Below are positions 54,689 to 63,336 of a DNA stretch of 64,000 bases, piece after piece. Source of the stretch: Lysinibacillus sp. FSL M8-0337 (lineage in GTDB: Bacteria > Bacillota > Bacilli > Bacillales_A > Planococcaceae); the NCBI RefSeq assembly GCF_038593855.1, contig NZ_CP151996.1:1550001-1614000 (forward strand), given 5' to 3'. The notes below the pieces were generated by a model. That model was not told the DNA's origin and searched no databases. It was given only the letters and a program-made list of their open reading frames with translations. Numbering within the stretch: position 1 is the stretch's first letter; each line of letters opens with the position of its first letter. A program made the position numbers and the translations under genes.

Positions 54689-57184
54689 TTACTTTTTGGC
54701 AAGGAGGATAGCTTGTGAACGGGATTTTACACCTAGTTTTTGATAAATAGTAGACAAATAAACGCGAATGGTGCCAGTCGATAGATTTAGCATGTCAGCA
54801 ATTTCACGATTGGTTACACCATTGGCTAACAGATCAAATACCTCTTTTTCACGTGGTGTCAAGACTTCGTGACGAACTTCATTGGTTGTACAGCTTTGTA
54901 AATAATTTAAATAATTGTCTGGGTAGGGATTCCACTTGGCTGCCAACGACTCTAATTGAAAATATTGCTCTAGAAGGGGGAGTAGCTCTTTTTCATCTGC
55001 CAATGTCCGAACATAGTAGTATTTAGCCGCCAATTGCAATACTTTATGTAAAATATCTAATGCAACAGCAGTGTTTCCTAAACGATGCTGACAAATGACT
55101 TCTAGTACTGTCGCTTCTATAATCGTTGCAACCTGATTGTCATGCTGTGCCTTTGTTTTAACTTGAATGATTACAGGTAGTGCATCCTTTGGTGTGTCCT
55201 TTAGTAACAATAAACGAGCATAAACGAGCTGCCAAAATGGTTGCTTTGTTTTCGTTGCCATTAAGAGCATCTCTGCGTTTTGGCTATCTCCATCGACTAT
55301 AAAACAATAGGCTTGCATAACTTGAAGCGGCGTTTGCCAATGTTTTTCCGAAACATCTTCTAATACTTGAGACAACATGATACGGGCTGTATTTGATTGT
55401 TGCTGATGAGCGTATATTTTCGCTTTAAGTAAATACATAGGGATATATAAACCTGGATCTTGATGTTGATGACCTAATTCAATGGCGATTTCCAACTCTT
55501 TTTGGGCAGCTTCTATGAAACTTCGCTCATATAAAGATTCAGCAGCAACCGCATAACTAAATGCTGTCACATTCGCAGTTTGTAAAGATGTTTCACGAAA
55601 CAGCTTGTTAACAGCTTCGCCTTCTTCAAACAGTTGCAGTTTTCCTTTAGAACCAATACTTGTACGCGAAAACTTATATTCAAAAATATTATAGGGAATC
55701 GGAACGTTATCCCAGCGCGATGGAGCAGGACCATTCGCAAGCAGGTTACGCATAATCTCTTCTACCAATTGTAAATTTCCACCAGAAGCGACAATGGCAT
55801 ATGCCTTTGCACTTTCATAAATATAGGCCATAGCAGTATGCTCTTCTTGCGCCATCCATTGTTCTACATGCTGTCGCATTTCGAGCTCCTCCATTAGGGA
55901 AGTAGCTATTTTTGTGTCCATTGTTGTAATGGAAGTTAAAAAGCCAATAACAAGCATTTCATACGAAACGGTATAATGAGCACTTCGAAGTTGATGCAAC
56001 CAGCGCATGAATGTTGTCGTTTGCCCTGAAGCGTATAGCTGGACAAGATGTTCTGTAATCCATAAAGTAGCTTGGTTATATTGTTCATATTTAAGTGCTA
56101 GCTCAATGGCAGCAAGATAATTTCCTTGATAGTAAATAGCGTGTGAGACTTCTTGGACAATAGACTGTACTTGCTGAACGGAATATTGTTTATTTAGTTC
56201 TACTTGTAAAGCTTCGGCAAATAAATGATGGTAGCGAAAAACAGGCTTTTTTGTTTGGAGACGAATAATAAATAGACCTTTTGCTTCTAAACTTTCCAAC
56301 AGTTCAAGGCTATTTGACTGCTTTGTTAGCTGGTCACATATCGCTGGTTCGAGCTCGTGTAGTAGGGAGGTCTTTATAAGAAATTTTTGCGTTGATGTCG
56401 GAAGGTTTTGAATGATTTCCTGCCATAGAAACTCGGAAATAAACGGTTGTGCGATATGATCGAATAGGTCTACTTGTTGTTCATTTGCTAAGCGTGTTAA
56501 TAATAGACCGGCTACCCAACCTTCCGTTTTGTCCAACACATGTTGTAAAAATTGTTGATTGAGTGGTGCTACCTGTTTGCAGGAAAAAAATTGCTTCGTT
56601 TCTTGGAACGTAAAGCGTAAATGATCCGCATCGAATTCTTGTAGCCATTGTTTCATTCGCCACTTAGCGATAGGTAGGGCTAAGGTCGTTCGAGTCGTTA
56701 AATAGACGTGTATCTCTAAAGGTAAGCACTCTATAAACTGTGTCACAAGTTGATGAATTACTGGATTATCGATTACATGATAATCCTCTAACACAATTTG
56801 AATCGGTTTTGCTAAAGCTTGTAGTTCCTCTAAAAATGAATCAATAAAAAATTCAAGTGTTGCTAGGTCTTGAGTGTGTAAAAGTGGTGCAAGTACTTGA
56901 TTGATAGGGCATTGATAGGCTTTCGCCACGGCATGCACAGCGTAAGTCCAAAAACGAATCGGATCATTATCAGCAGCATCAAGTGAAAGCCAAGCGACCG
57001 TTGCCTTCTTATATTTGAACCAACTGCTTAGAACAGTCGTTTTTCCATAACCTGCTGGTGCACGGAGAACTGTCACTTTTTTAAAAGTTTGGTTCTGTAA
57101 AAGATCAAACAATTGCTTGCGCTCAATTAAATCGGGTGTATTGAGAGGAATGGTTAATTTAGAAGATACTAGTGTAGTAGCCAT
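54689..57184 (-). CDS. MalT-type LuxR (LAL) transcriptional regulator
   Basis: Large ATP-dependent activator of 831 residues. N-terminal STAND/NACHT-like ATPase with Walker A RAPAGYGKTTVLSSWF near 39-54 and hydrophobic Walker B ending IQIVLEDYHVID near 124-136. A long TPR-like helical region (about 330-750) follows. The C-terminal LuxR helix-turn-helix (LTPREKEVFDLLANGVTNRE, then IADMLNLSTGTIRVYLSTIY) spans the last 65 residues. Such proteins respond to a small molecule (maltotriose for MalT). It stands alone, so the target genes are unknown. GAGGTAG lies about 8 nt upstream of ATG 57184. Confidence 0.92.
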   Translation of the reverse strand: MATTLVSSKLTIPLNTPDLIERKQLFDLLQNQTFKKVTVLRAPAGYGKTTVLSSWFKYKKATVAWLSLDAADNDPIRFWTYAVHAVAKAYQCPINQVLAPLLHTQDLATLEFFIDSFLEELQALAKPIQIVLEDYHVIDNPVIHQLVTQFIECLPLEIHVYLTTRTTLALPIAKWRMKQWLQEFDADHLRFTFQETKQFFSCKQVAPLNQQFLQHVLDKTEGWVAGLLLTRLANEQQVDLFDHIAQPFISEFLWQEIIQNLPTSTQKFLIKTSLLHELEPAICDQLTKQSNSLELLESLEAKGLFIIRLQTKKPVFRYHHLFAEALQVELNKQYSVQQVQSIVQEVSHAIYYQGNYLAAIELALKYEQYNQATLWITEHLVQLYASGQTTTFMRWLHQLRSAHYTVSYEMLVIGFLTSITTMDTKIATSLMEELEMRQHVEQWMAQEEHTAMAYIYESAKAYAIVASGGNLQLVEEIMRNLLANGPAPSRWDNVPIPYNIFEYKFSRTSIGSKGKLQLFEEGEAVNKLFRETSLQTANVTAFSYAVAAESLYERSFIEAAQKELEIAIELGHQHQDPGLYIPMYLLKAKIYAHQQQSNTARIMLSQVLEDVSEKHWQTPLQVMQAYCFIVDGDSQNAEMLLMATKTKQPFWQLVYARLLLLKDTPKDALPVIIQVKTKAQHDNQVATIIEATVLEVICQHRLGNTAVALDILHKVLQLAAKYYYVRTLADEKELLPLLEQYFQLESLAAKWNPYPDNYLNYLQSCTTNEVRHEVLTPREKEVFDLLANGVTNREIADMLNLSTGTIRVYLSTIYQKLGVKSRSQAILLAKK

Positions 57185-57531
57185 CTTTTTTTCTACCTCA
57201 TTTTTTAAAATTTAGGATAATGATGTAATTTATTGTACTACAAGCATTAACATAATTTCGAATGTTAATAGTCCTAGCATTAGATAATTGATAAAAGCAT
57301 TGATTTATCAACCACCGATTTCTAAACTTGTGCTGAATACTTCCATTGACTACTCTTCCAACTTTTTTTAATAAAAACGTATAATTGATCATTAAAGTTT
57401 TATCATTGTTCAACAGCCTTGTTTACACCACATTTGATATTTTTTTAATTGATTGATTACGAGACTATCCACTAGAATTTTTCGATAACTATTTTTTTTA
57501 GGTGTACGTGTACCTATTTGCTCAATTGTAA

Positions 57532-57786
57532 TCGTGATTTTTAAAAAGTCTATGTTGCGCCACTGTAAGCCGCAAACTTCGCTTTTCGTATACTAGTAAG
57601 AGTCGTTTTGACATTATTGAAGAGAATGCTTGGCCACCAGAGCCAAAAAAGCCAGATGTGCTGCCCAAGAAAAGCTCATCGTCAGCTCTAACAAAGATGC
57701 TCAGTCGGATGTACCAGAGCAGTTTACCTTTTCTGAAAAAAGTATTCAGAGGCAATTTACGCCTTATTATAAGCGTTATTTTGCAC
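57532..57786 (+). pseudogene. Orphan 3' gene remnant followed by terminator
   Basis: A plus-strand frame of 84 codons without a credible start or ribosome binding site. From 57592 it reads TSKSRFDIIEENAWPPEPKK and goes on with a basic tail, ending at TAA 57784-57786. It is followed by a strong terminator, as expected for the end of a real gene. Its upstream part contains a degenerate piece of the MITE-like repeat, so the 5' portion may have been replaced by that element. I do not recognise the protein. A minus-strand 77-residue frame over the same region is an alternative but has no ribosome binding site. Confidence 0.3.
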
Positions 57787-57801
57787 TATAAGTAAAGATA
57801 A

Positions 57802-57848
57802 AAAAGCCCAATTTCTCGCATTAAAATTGAGAAATTGGGCTTTTATCA
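57802..57848 (+). terminator. Rho-independent terminator
   Basis: AAAAGCCCAATTTCTC and GAGAAATTGGGCTTTT form a perfect 16-bp stem with an 11-nt loop. It may close the orphan frame on the plus strand. Confidence 0.8.
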
Positions 57849-58053
57849 TTAATCCAGAAAAGCGCCTGATTGTTATTCAACTAAAGTTCTTGTTTGTGTT
57901 GAAGTACCGATTAAATTCTGATTTACAGCATAAATTGTCTATATTTGCATGTTTCTATTCTTATAGCATAGCTTTAAAATGTTTTGACATTTATTGAAAA
58001 GTCTTATTGTGGCTATGTTTCTATAACTTTGTATAGTAGCTGGACACTTGTTA

Positions 58054-58851
58054 TTAATTAATGGGTGATCGACAAGGACCTACTTTTATACCAAGGGAAT
58101 TGTAATGTTCTTTTATGTTTATAACGGCTTGATAATGTGTCACTTCGTCAATTAGTTGATTTATTTTATAAACGTCAACTGGTTTTTTCATTAGTAGGTC
58201 ATTTAAAATTTGCTTGATTTCTTTAGGGTAAACATTTCCTACCATACTGGAAAGTCCATTGCAGCCACCGAGTATTTTTTCTATGAGGTCAACATCTCCA
58301 CCAGCAAACATAATGAAATCATCTGGTAACTGTGTATTTTTATGACGCTTCACATTGTACTCTTCTTTAAGCCCGATAAGGTTCGAGTGTTGTTGAGAGA
58401 CAAGTTCATTAAGGGATTCAACACTTAGGTTAAATCCAGTTCGGGCAGGATTATTATATAGCACAACTTTCTTGGTTGTATGGCTTAGCAATTCATTAAC
58501 ATAAGCAATGGCTTGTTTTTGTGATGGTTGAATGTAAAGTGGAAACTGGACAAGAATTGCATCAAAAACAGATTTCTCAAGTGCTTGCATAAGTTTTATC
58601 GCATCTCTCGTTCTTGCACCTGAAACACCAAACATAAGTTCAATATTTTGAAAGTTTTGCTTATTAAAGTAATCAATGATTTGCAATCGTTCATCAATAC
58701 TCATTGAATTTTGCTCACCAGTAGAACCAGATACAAGTAGTGACTCAATTCCGTTATTCTTTAAATGTTCAACAATGGAGTTGAAACCTTCTAAATATAA
58801 GCTTTCATCATCATGAAAGGGAGTTGGAATAGCAACATTTAGATTTTTCAT
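58054..58851 (-). CDS. DapA-family (dihydrodipicolinate synthase/N-acetylneuraminate lyase) aldolase
   Basis: 265 residues, class I aldolase TIM barrel. Family features: AIPTPFHDDESLYLEGF at the N-terminus, VSGSTGEQNSMSIDER near 41-56 (GxxGE site), the Tyr of VVLYNNPARTGFNL near 130-143, and the Schiff-base Lys in LIGLKEEYN near 160. It is shorter than typical DapA (about 290), and the pathway DapA should be elsewhere. Members with this context often act on keto-acids in sugar or aromatic catabolism. It lies 205 bp from a cupin gene on the same strand. The reaction cannot be set from sequence. ATG 58851 or TTG 58854 with GGAGG upstream. Confidence 0.82.
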   Translation of the reverse strand: MKNLNVAIPTPFHDDESLYLEGFNSIVEHLKNNGIESLLVSGSTGEQNSMSIDERLQIIDYFNKQNFQNIELMFGVSGARTRDAIKLMQALEKSVFDAILVQFPLYIQPSQKQAIAYVNELLSHTTKKVVLYNNPARTGFNLSVESLNELVSQQHSNLIGLKEEYNVKRHKNTQLPDDFIMFAGGDVDLIEKILGGCNGLSSMVGNVYPKEIKQILNDLLMKKPVDVYKINQLIDEVTHYQAVINIKEHYNSLGIKVGPCRSPIN

Positions 58852-59055
58852 CAATTATATCCTCCAATTATTTACCCAAATATTAATATTGAACCAACGT
58901 AATACCGCAATTTGAATACAATTTAATACTTGTCGAGTGTATTCATTTTGTACGGATAAGAGGGGGAACTATCTCTCCACGCGTGCACACGAATCCGTAC
59001 AAACTTATTGTCCGAAGTATGAGTAAATATTCATTGCTGGCAGAAGCTTTTAATT

Positions 59056-59604
59056 TTACTTTTGGGGTAAAATATCGTTCTTATTAGTTATATTTTCTTT
59101 AACAACATGTTTTGCTCCTGACCCAACAGGTTCTTCCAAAAACCATGTCCCCATACCGGAGACAGTAGGTACATCCTGGATAGTGTAAAGAACTGCATTT
59201 TCATGATCAGACGTATTGCAATGTTCGTGTGAAAGCCAAGCAGGAGATACAAAGACATCGCCTTTTTCCCACTCAATTTTCTCACCATTAATAATACTAT
59301 AGCCTTCTCCTTCAAATACAATGAAGATAGCTAAATTACTGTGTTTATGTGGATTATTATGTTCACCTGGCGCCAATACTTGTACCACTGCATTTATAGT
59401 AGGAGTCACTCCGTATTTATCACCAGTATCTTTATTTACCAGCGATACTGCACCTCTGCCATCACCCATAAAATCGCTAGACAATGAATCATCTAATTGT
59501 GCCTTTATATCTGTTCCTTTCCAAATACAAGGACGAACAGTCGGCTTGGTACTTTTTTGTAAAAAATCTTTGTAACTAATAATAGCAGTTCTTTGATCGC
59601 TCAT
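59056..59604 (-). CDS. Single-domain cupin protein (gentisate dioxygenase-like)
   Basis: 182 residues. The cupin core contains VQVLAPGEHNNPHKHSNLAI near 73-92 (motif 1, H and H) with the later Glu of FEGEGYSIINGEKIEWEKGD near 96-115, and motif 2 SPAWLSHEHCN. The metal ligands fit an Fe(II) site. Spacing resembles one half of gentisate or 1-hydroxy-2-naphthoate dioxygenases; a ring-cleavage dioxygenase would usually be about 340 residues, so this may be a simpler isomerase or dioxygenase. GGAGG precedes ATG 59604. It faces a LysR gene across a 284-bp gap with a palindromic operator. Confidence 0.75.
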   Translation of the reverse strand: MSDQRTAIISYKDFLQKSTKPTVRPCIWKGTDIKAQLDDSLSSDFMGDGRGAVSLVNKDTGDKYGVTPTINAVVQVLAPGEHNNPHKHSNLAIFIVFEGEGYSIINGEKIEWEKGDVFVSPAWLSHEHCNTSDHENAVLYTIQDVPTVSGMGTWFLEEPVGSGAKHVVKENITNKNDILPQK

Positions 59605-59826
59605 TCTAATAACCTCCTAAATTTTTTGAGAACTTTTTTAACCTTCCTGTGCTTCCATCGCCCTATCAAATCTTAAAGGCACCACCTTTCAGGACTAAGT
59701 GATTTTAAAGCAAAACAGCGTTGGAAAGGTAAACCCAATTTATTAAATACTGTTATAAACTGGGCTTGTAATTACAGTTTAGGGGACATCAAACCATAGT
59801 TCAATTCAATTATTTATATAGTAATA

Positions 59827-59841
59827 ATAGGTTAAACCTAT
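59827..59841. promoter_or_regulatory. LysR-type palindromic operator
   Basis: ATAGGTTAAACCTAT is a perfect 15-bp palindrome with central A and fits the T-N11-A pattern of LysR regulators. It lies between the divergent cupin and lysR genes. A TGATACAAT extended -10 (59841-59849) for lysR directly follows. Confidence 0.7.
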
Positions 59842-59888
59842 GATACAATATATATTGCCATAAATTGATTTATGAGGGGGACCTTAGA

Positions 59889-60803
59889 ATGGAATTAAGA
59901 CAACTTGAATATTTTCGTTCAGTATGCCAGGAACTTCACTTCACAAGAGCTGCAGAAAAGATTGGAATTTCCCAACCATCTTTAAGCCAACAAATTCGTC
60001 TATTGGAGCATGAGATTGGAGCACCTTTATTTGATCGAATTGGTAAAAAGACGGCACTTACAGAATCAGGAAGACTACTTCTGAAGTATACCCAGAATAT
60101 TTTCCATGAAATAGAACAAGCACAAACTGCTATAAAGGAATTAAACGGACTCCAAAGAGGAAATATTTCTATCGGAACATTGTTAACAGTTGAAAACTAC
60201 CTAATTCCACCGACATTACTTAATTTTCATCGTTTATACCCTGCTATTAAAATTTCTGTGTTTGGACTACGCACGGAAGATATAAGGATAAGCTTGTTAG
60301 AAAATAAATTGGATATAGGGATTGTTTTTTTACCTATGAAAGATAGAGAATTAGAATCGATTTCTTTGTACAAGGAGGAACTGGCTCTTGCGGTACCCAA
60401 CGGGCATCCATTAGAGGAACAGGAAATGGTCCATTTGGATGTATTGCGGACAACATCTTCCGTTTTATTTCCTGAAAACTACTTTTTAAGACAACTTATC
60501 AATAAATCTTGTAATGACTTGGGATTCCTCCCTCAGCCGACTTTTGAAATAACAACGATGGAATCTTTAATTGACATGGTTGAAAAAGGAGTAGGAGTGA
60601 CTATATTGCCTAAACCTTATTTAGAGTGCCTTAACAATAATAAAATAAGAGTCATTCCAATTCTAAATAATAATCTTTCACGAGAAGTAGGAATCGTTTA
60701 TAGGAAAGATAAATATATGGGTGCGGCTACACGTATGTTTATTGATCAGCTAAAGGCCACCACGATTAATTTGAATTATAGAACCAATATAGATACTGAT
60801 TAA
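59889..60803 (+). CDS. LysR-family transcriptional regulator
   Basis: 304 residues. N-terminal winged helix MELRQLEYFRSVCQELHFTR to LLEHEIGAPLFDRIGKKTAL (about 1-60), then a periplasmic-binding-protein-like effector domain (about 90-295). Such proteins activate a divergent catabolic gene and repress their own. It very likely controls the divergent cupin gene and possibly the aldolase gene. The effector is unknown. ATG 59889 is chosen because GAGGGGGACC lies 6-7 nt upstream. Confidence 0.92.
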   Translation: MELRQLEYFRSVCQELHFTRAAEKIGISQPSLSQQIRLLEHEIGAPLFDRIGKKTALTESGRLLLKYTQNIFHEIEQAQTAIKELNGLQRGNISIGTLLTVENYLIPPTLLNFHRLYPAIKISVFGLRTEDIRISLLENKLDIGIVFLPMKDRELESISLYKEELALAVPNGHPLEEQEMVHLDVLRTTSSVLFPENYFLRQLINKSCNDLGFLPQPTFEITTMESLIDMVEKGVGVTILPKPYLECLNNNKIRVIPILNNNLSREVGIVYRKDKYMGAATRMFIDQLKATTINLNYRTNIDTD

Positions 60804-61396
60804 AGCTCATTATATTAGTAGCTGCTCCTAACGAGTCGGTGTTGTAATGGATAAACCCATAATGAATACTTTATACAAACCTAGTTAACATAGGGCCAAT
60901 TTTTTTGGAAGTTCAGAAATCAAAAACCCCTTGGTGTTCAAGGGGGCAGTAAGAAAGTAGGAGAATTGAAGAATTGCTTAAAGAAAAGAAAAAATTAAGG
61001 CTACTATAGAAGCTGGGAGAAAGGCTTAACGTGAAACTGTATTCAAAAGACGACAACAGGAAAATGAAGCGTATAGAAAAATTGGCAAGAGAAAAGGGTT
61101 AGAGACGACAAACTAATTGAATCAGTAAAAGTGGTCCAAGTAATCTAGATGGTAGTTGTGCTTTGGGCAACGCCTACGATATATGTTTACCGTTGAACAT
61201 CAAACAACTCTGACAAAAATCGACTATGGCAAGGATTATTTAAGTGTATTTTTCAGCGCAGCTTTTCATTAAATTGACACGAAACGGCTCATTTGATCAA
61301 AAAGATTCGTGGGATTTTACTTAATATTTTTTTGTATAAATCTGGATAAATCAAGTGCATTCAAAAGGACCTTCAGCCTTAATAGCTGTCAGGTCC
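60804..61396. other. Intergenic region with decayed coding sequence
   Basis: 593 bp. A 60924-60946 hairpin (CCCCTTG/CAAGGGG) has no T-run. Around 60991-61116 one frame reads KIKATIEAGRKA, a stop, then RETVFKRRQQENEAYRKIGK and a few more residues, likely the C-terminal remnant of a basic DNA-binding or recombinase-type protein, but I cannot name it. The final part has the terminator at 61365-61398. Confidence 0.35.
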
Positions 61397-61398
61397 TT
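61365..61398 (-). terminator. Terminator after the MFS transporter gene
   Basis: AAGGACCTTCAGC and GCTGTCAGGTCCTT pair with one mismatch around CTTAATA. On the minus strand the stem is followed by TTTTGAATG. Confidence 0.6.
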
Positions 61399-62635
61399 AT
61401 ATTTGTGTCATTTTATTGGTTTTTTCAATATCTTCTACTTTAATAAATTTCAAAACAACAAACAGGAGCATGAAACCCAATACACCAGCCGTAATATAGC
61501 TGGCATTGAGATAGTTTTTCATGACAAGCGACATAATAGGAGGGCCAGCTGCAACGCCTATAAAACGTGCTGAGCTGTAAAAAGAAGATACTGTTCCTCT
61601 TAATTCTTTTCTAATATTGTCCGTAATAATTGTGTCAAGTGCAGGCAATAGTGCACCGATAGCAATCCCCACTATACTCGTTATGACTAATAAAAAAATC
61701 AGGTTTTTGCTTGTAAACCCAACGAAGACAATACTAGCAGACATGGCAATCAAGGAGACGATGATTATTTTTTTAATTCTCCCCAGGTTTCCTTTAATTT
61801 TTCGACCGGATATAAATGAAGCTATACAAAGTAATAAAAGCGGGATGGCAAGGACAAAACCTTTTTTAATCCCTTTTATATCATGAACTTTTTCGAGGTT
61901 TTCTGACAAGAAAAATAGCATACTAAATAATATGAGCATCACAAGGACCCCGTTAAGGAATACGGTATACAACCATTTTCCTTCCTCCTTGAAAACTTTT
62001 TTTGTATTGCGTAAAAATTTTTTGAACTTCAATGGTTCATCATTATCTTTAGGAGCTTTAACAAAGAAAAAAATAAGTACAATCGAAATCAAACTAAGCG
62101 CTGAAATGGAAAAGAAGGGTAGGAACCATAAAAAAGCAGCAAATACTGAACCTAAAATGGGACTTAACACTTTTCCAAACGTGTTAGACGTTTCAATTAT
62201 CCCTAATGTAGAGCTTATTTTTTCGTCATCATCCTGATATAGGTCACCTACAAGAGGCAATACGATTGGCATGGCACCAGCCGCTCCTATTCCCTGAATA
62301 ATTCTGCCTGCAATAATCATAGCGTACGGATCATTCATTTTCCAAGACGCAAATCCAGCAATGAGACCTCCTATTAAAGCTAAAATTAAGCTCGGTAATA
62401 TTACAATTTTTCTGCCGAAGCGGTCCGATAAATAGCCAGCTACTGGAATAAGAAAAATCGCTGCGACTGAATAGCTGGTTATGATCATGCTCGACTGAAA
62501 TGATGTTATCCCGACCTTATCTTCCAGTATCGGGAGCACGGGAATAAGCATTGAATTTCCGAGTGTCATGATGAGTGGAATTGAAGTCAAACTTACAATA
62601 CACCTGACACTTACAGTATCCTTCTCTTTGTCCAT
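61397..62635 (-). CDS. MFS-family efflux transporter
   Basis: 412 residues with 12 predicted membrane helices. The N-terminal half has motif A as GYLSDRFGRKIVILPSLILA near 70-89 and the drug:H+ antiporter-like GRIIQGIGAAGAMPIVLPLV near 107-126 (motif C-like). Related to Bmr/TetA-type exporters (DHA1). Substrate unknown. GAGGTG lies 7 nt before ATG 62635. A LysE-type exporter gene lies 71 bp upstream on the same strand, so the two may form an export operon. Confidence 0.88.
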   Translation of the reverse strand: MDKEKDTVSVRCIVSLTSIPLIMTLGNSMLIPVLPILEDKVGITSFQSSMIITSYSVAAIFLIPVAGYLSDRFGRKIVILPSLILALIGGLIAGFASWKMNDPYAMIIAGRIIQGIGAAGAMPIVLPLVGDLYQDDDEKISSTLGIIETSNTFGKVLSPILGSVFAAFLWFLPFFSISALSLISIVLIFFFVKAPKDNDEPLKFKKFLRNTKKVFKEEGKWLYTVFLNGVLVMLILFSMLFFLSENLEKVHDIKGIKKGFVLAIPLLLLCIASFISGRKIKGNLGRIKKIIIVSLIAMSASIVFVGFTSKNLIFLLVITSIVGIAIGALLPALDTIITDNIRKELRGTVSSFYSSARFIGVAAGPPIMSLVMKNYLNASYITAGVLGFMLLFVVLKFIKVEDIEKTNKMTQI

Positions 62636-62706
62636 TACCACACCTCGATTAATATTCTTAAAGTTAAAGTTTCCTTTCGTGTTTATTTTATGCGCTGTTG
62701 TAAAGT

Positions 62707-63336
62707 TTATTGGAATAACACTTGGTAAGCTTGCTTGCCAAAGTGAATCCCAAAACCAATCATTAATAAGGCTGAGATGAAAGAGACCGTTTTCAGAAGT
62801 TTTGTGGATAATAGTTTACGAGCGACACTGGATAAAAAGGCATAAATAAAATCTATAAAGATAATACCAATTAAAATAGCGGTACTTACTAATATAATTT
62901 CATACCCTGTAGAGATATCAGCTGTTTTTGCAAGAATGGAGCCGTATATTCCCAGCCAAAAAAGGATTGTTAGTGGATTTAAAAAAGACATGAAAAAACC
63001 AGCCATGAGCGACTGTCTGAGTCTTGTTCTTTTAGCAGTTTTTGAATCCATCTCTATTTTATGTAACGACAGTAAACTTTCTATACCAGTGTACAAAAGA
63101 ACAAAACAGCCGAAAGACCAAAGTATTGCTTTCAGCCAGATGGAATTGATAAATTGTCCAATTCCAAAATATACGATAAACATATAGATAATGTCGGTTG
63201 CTATGGCACCTAGACTAAAAAACCATGCATGAAAAAAGCCATTTTTTAAACCTGTATTTAATAGGAAAGTTTTAACAGGTCCAATGGTTGCGGCCATTGA
63301 TATGCCTAAAAAGATATAGGTAAATATAGAATTCAT
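62707..63336 (-). CDS. LysE/RhtB-type amino acid exporter
   Basis: 209 residues with six predicted transmembrane helices. The N-terminus IFLGISMAATIGPVKTFLLN with GP at 19-20 and SLMAGFFMSFLNPLTILFWL near 110-129 (NP motif) are the LysE family hallmarks. It exports small amino acids or related compounds. AATTGGAGGC precedes ATG 63336. The neighbouring MFS exporter follows on the same strand. Confidence 0.88.
   Translation of the reverse strand: MNSIFTYIFLGISMAATIGPVKTFLLNTGLKNGFFHAWFFSLGAIATDIIYMFIVYFGIGQFINSIWLKAILWSFGCFVLLYTGIESLLSLHKIEMDSKTAKRTRLRQSLMAGFFMSFLNPLTILFWLGIYGSILAKTADISTGYEIILVSTAILIGIIFIDFIYAFLSSVARKLLSTKLLKTVSFISALLMIGFGIHFGKQAYQVLFQ

Larger units (their letters stand above)
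57185..58053. other. Intergenic region with remnants
   Basis: 869 bp between two minus-strand genes. The first ~340 bp are AT-rich with no gene I can support. A fragment of the repeat core (GTAAGCCGCAA, 57565-57575) and an orphan frame with a terminator (57532-57848) follow. The last ~200 bp hold nothing recognised. Confidence 0.4.

Noticed and set aside
57198-57413. 71-residue minus-strand frame upstream of the LuxR gene
   Set aside because: AT-rich, Asn/Ile-rich composition, no family or Shine-Dalgarno sequence.
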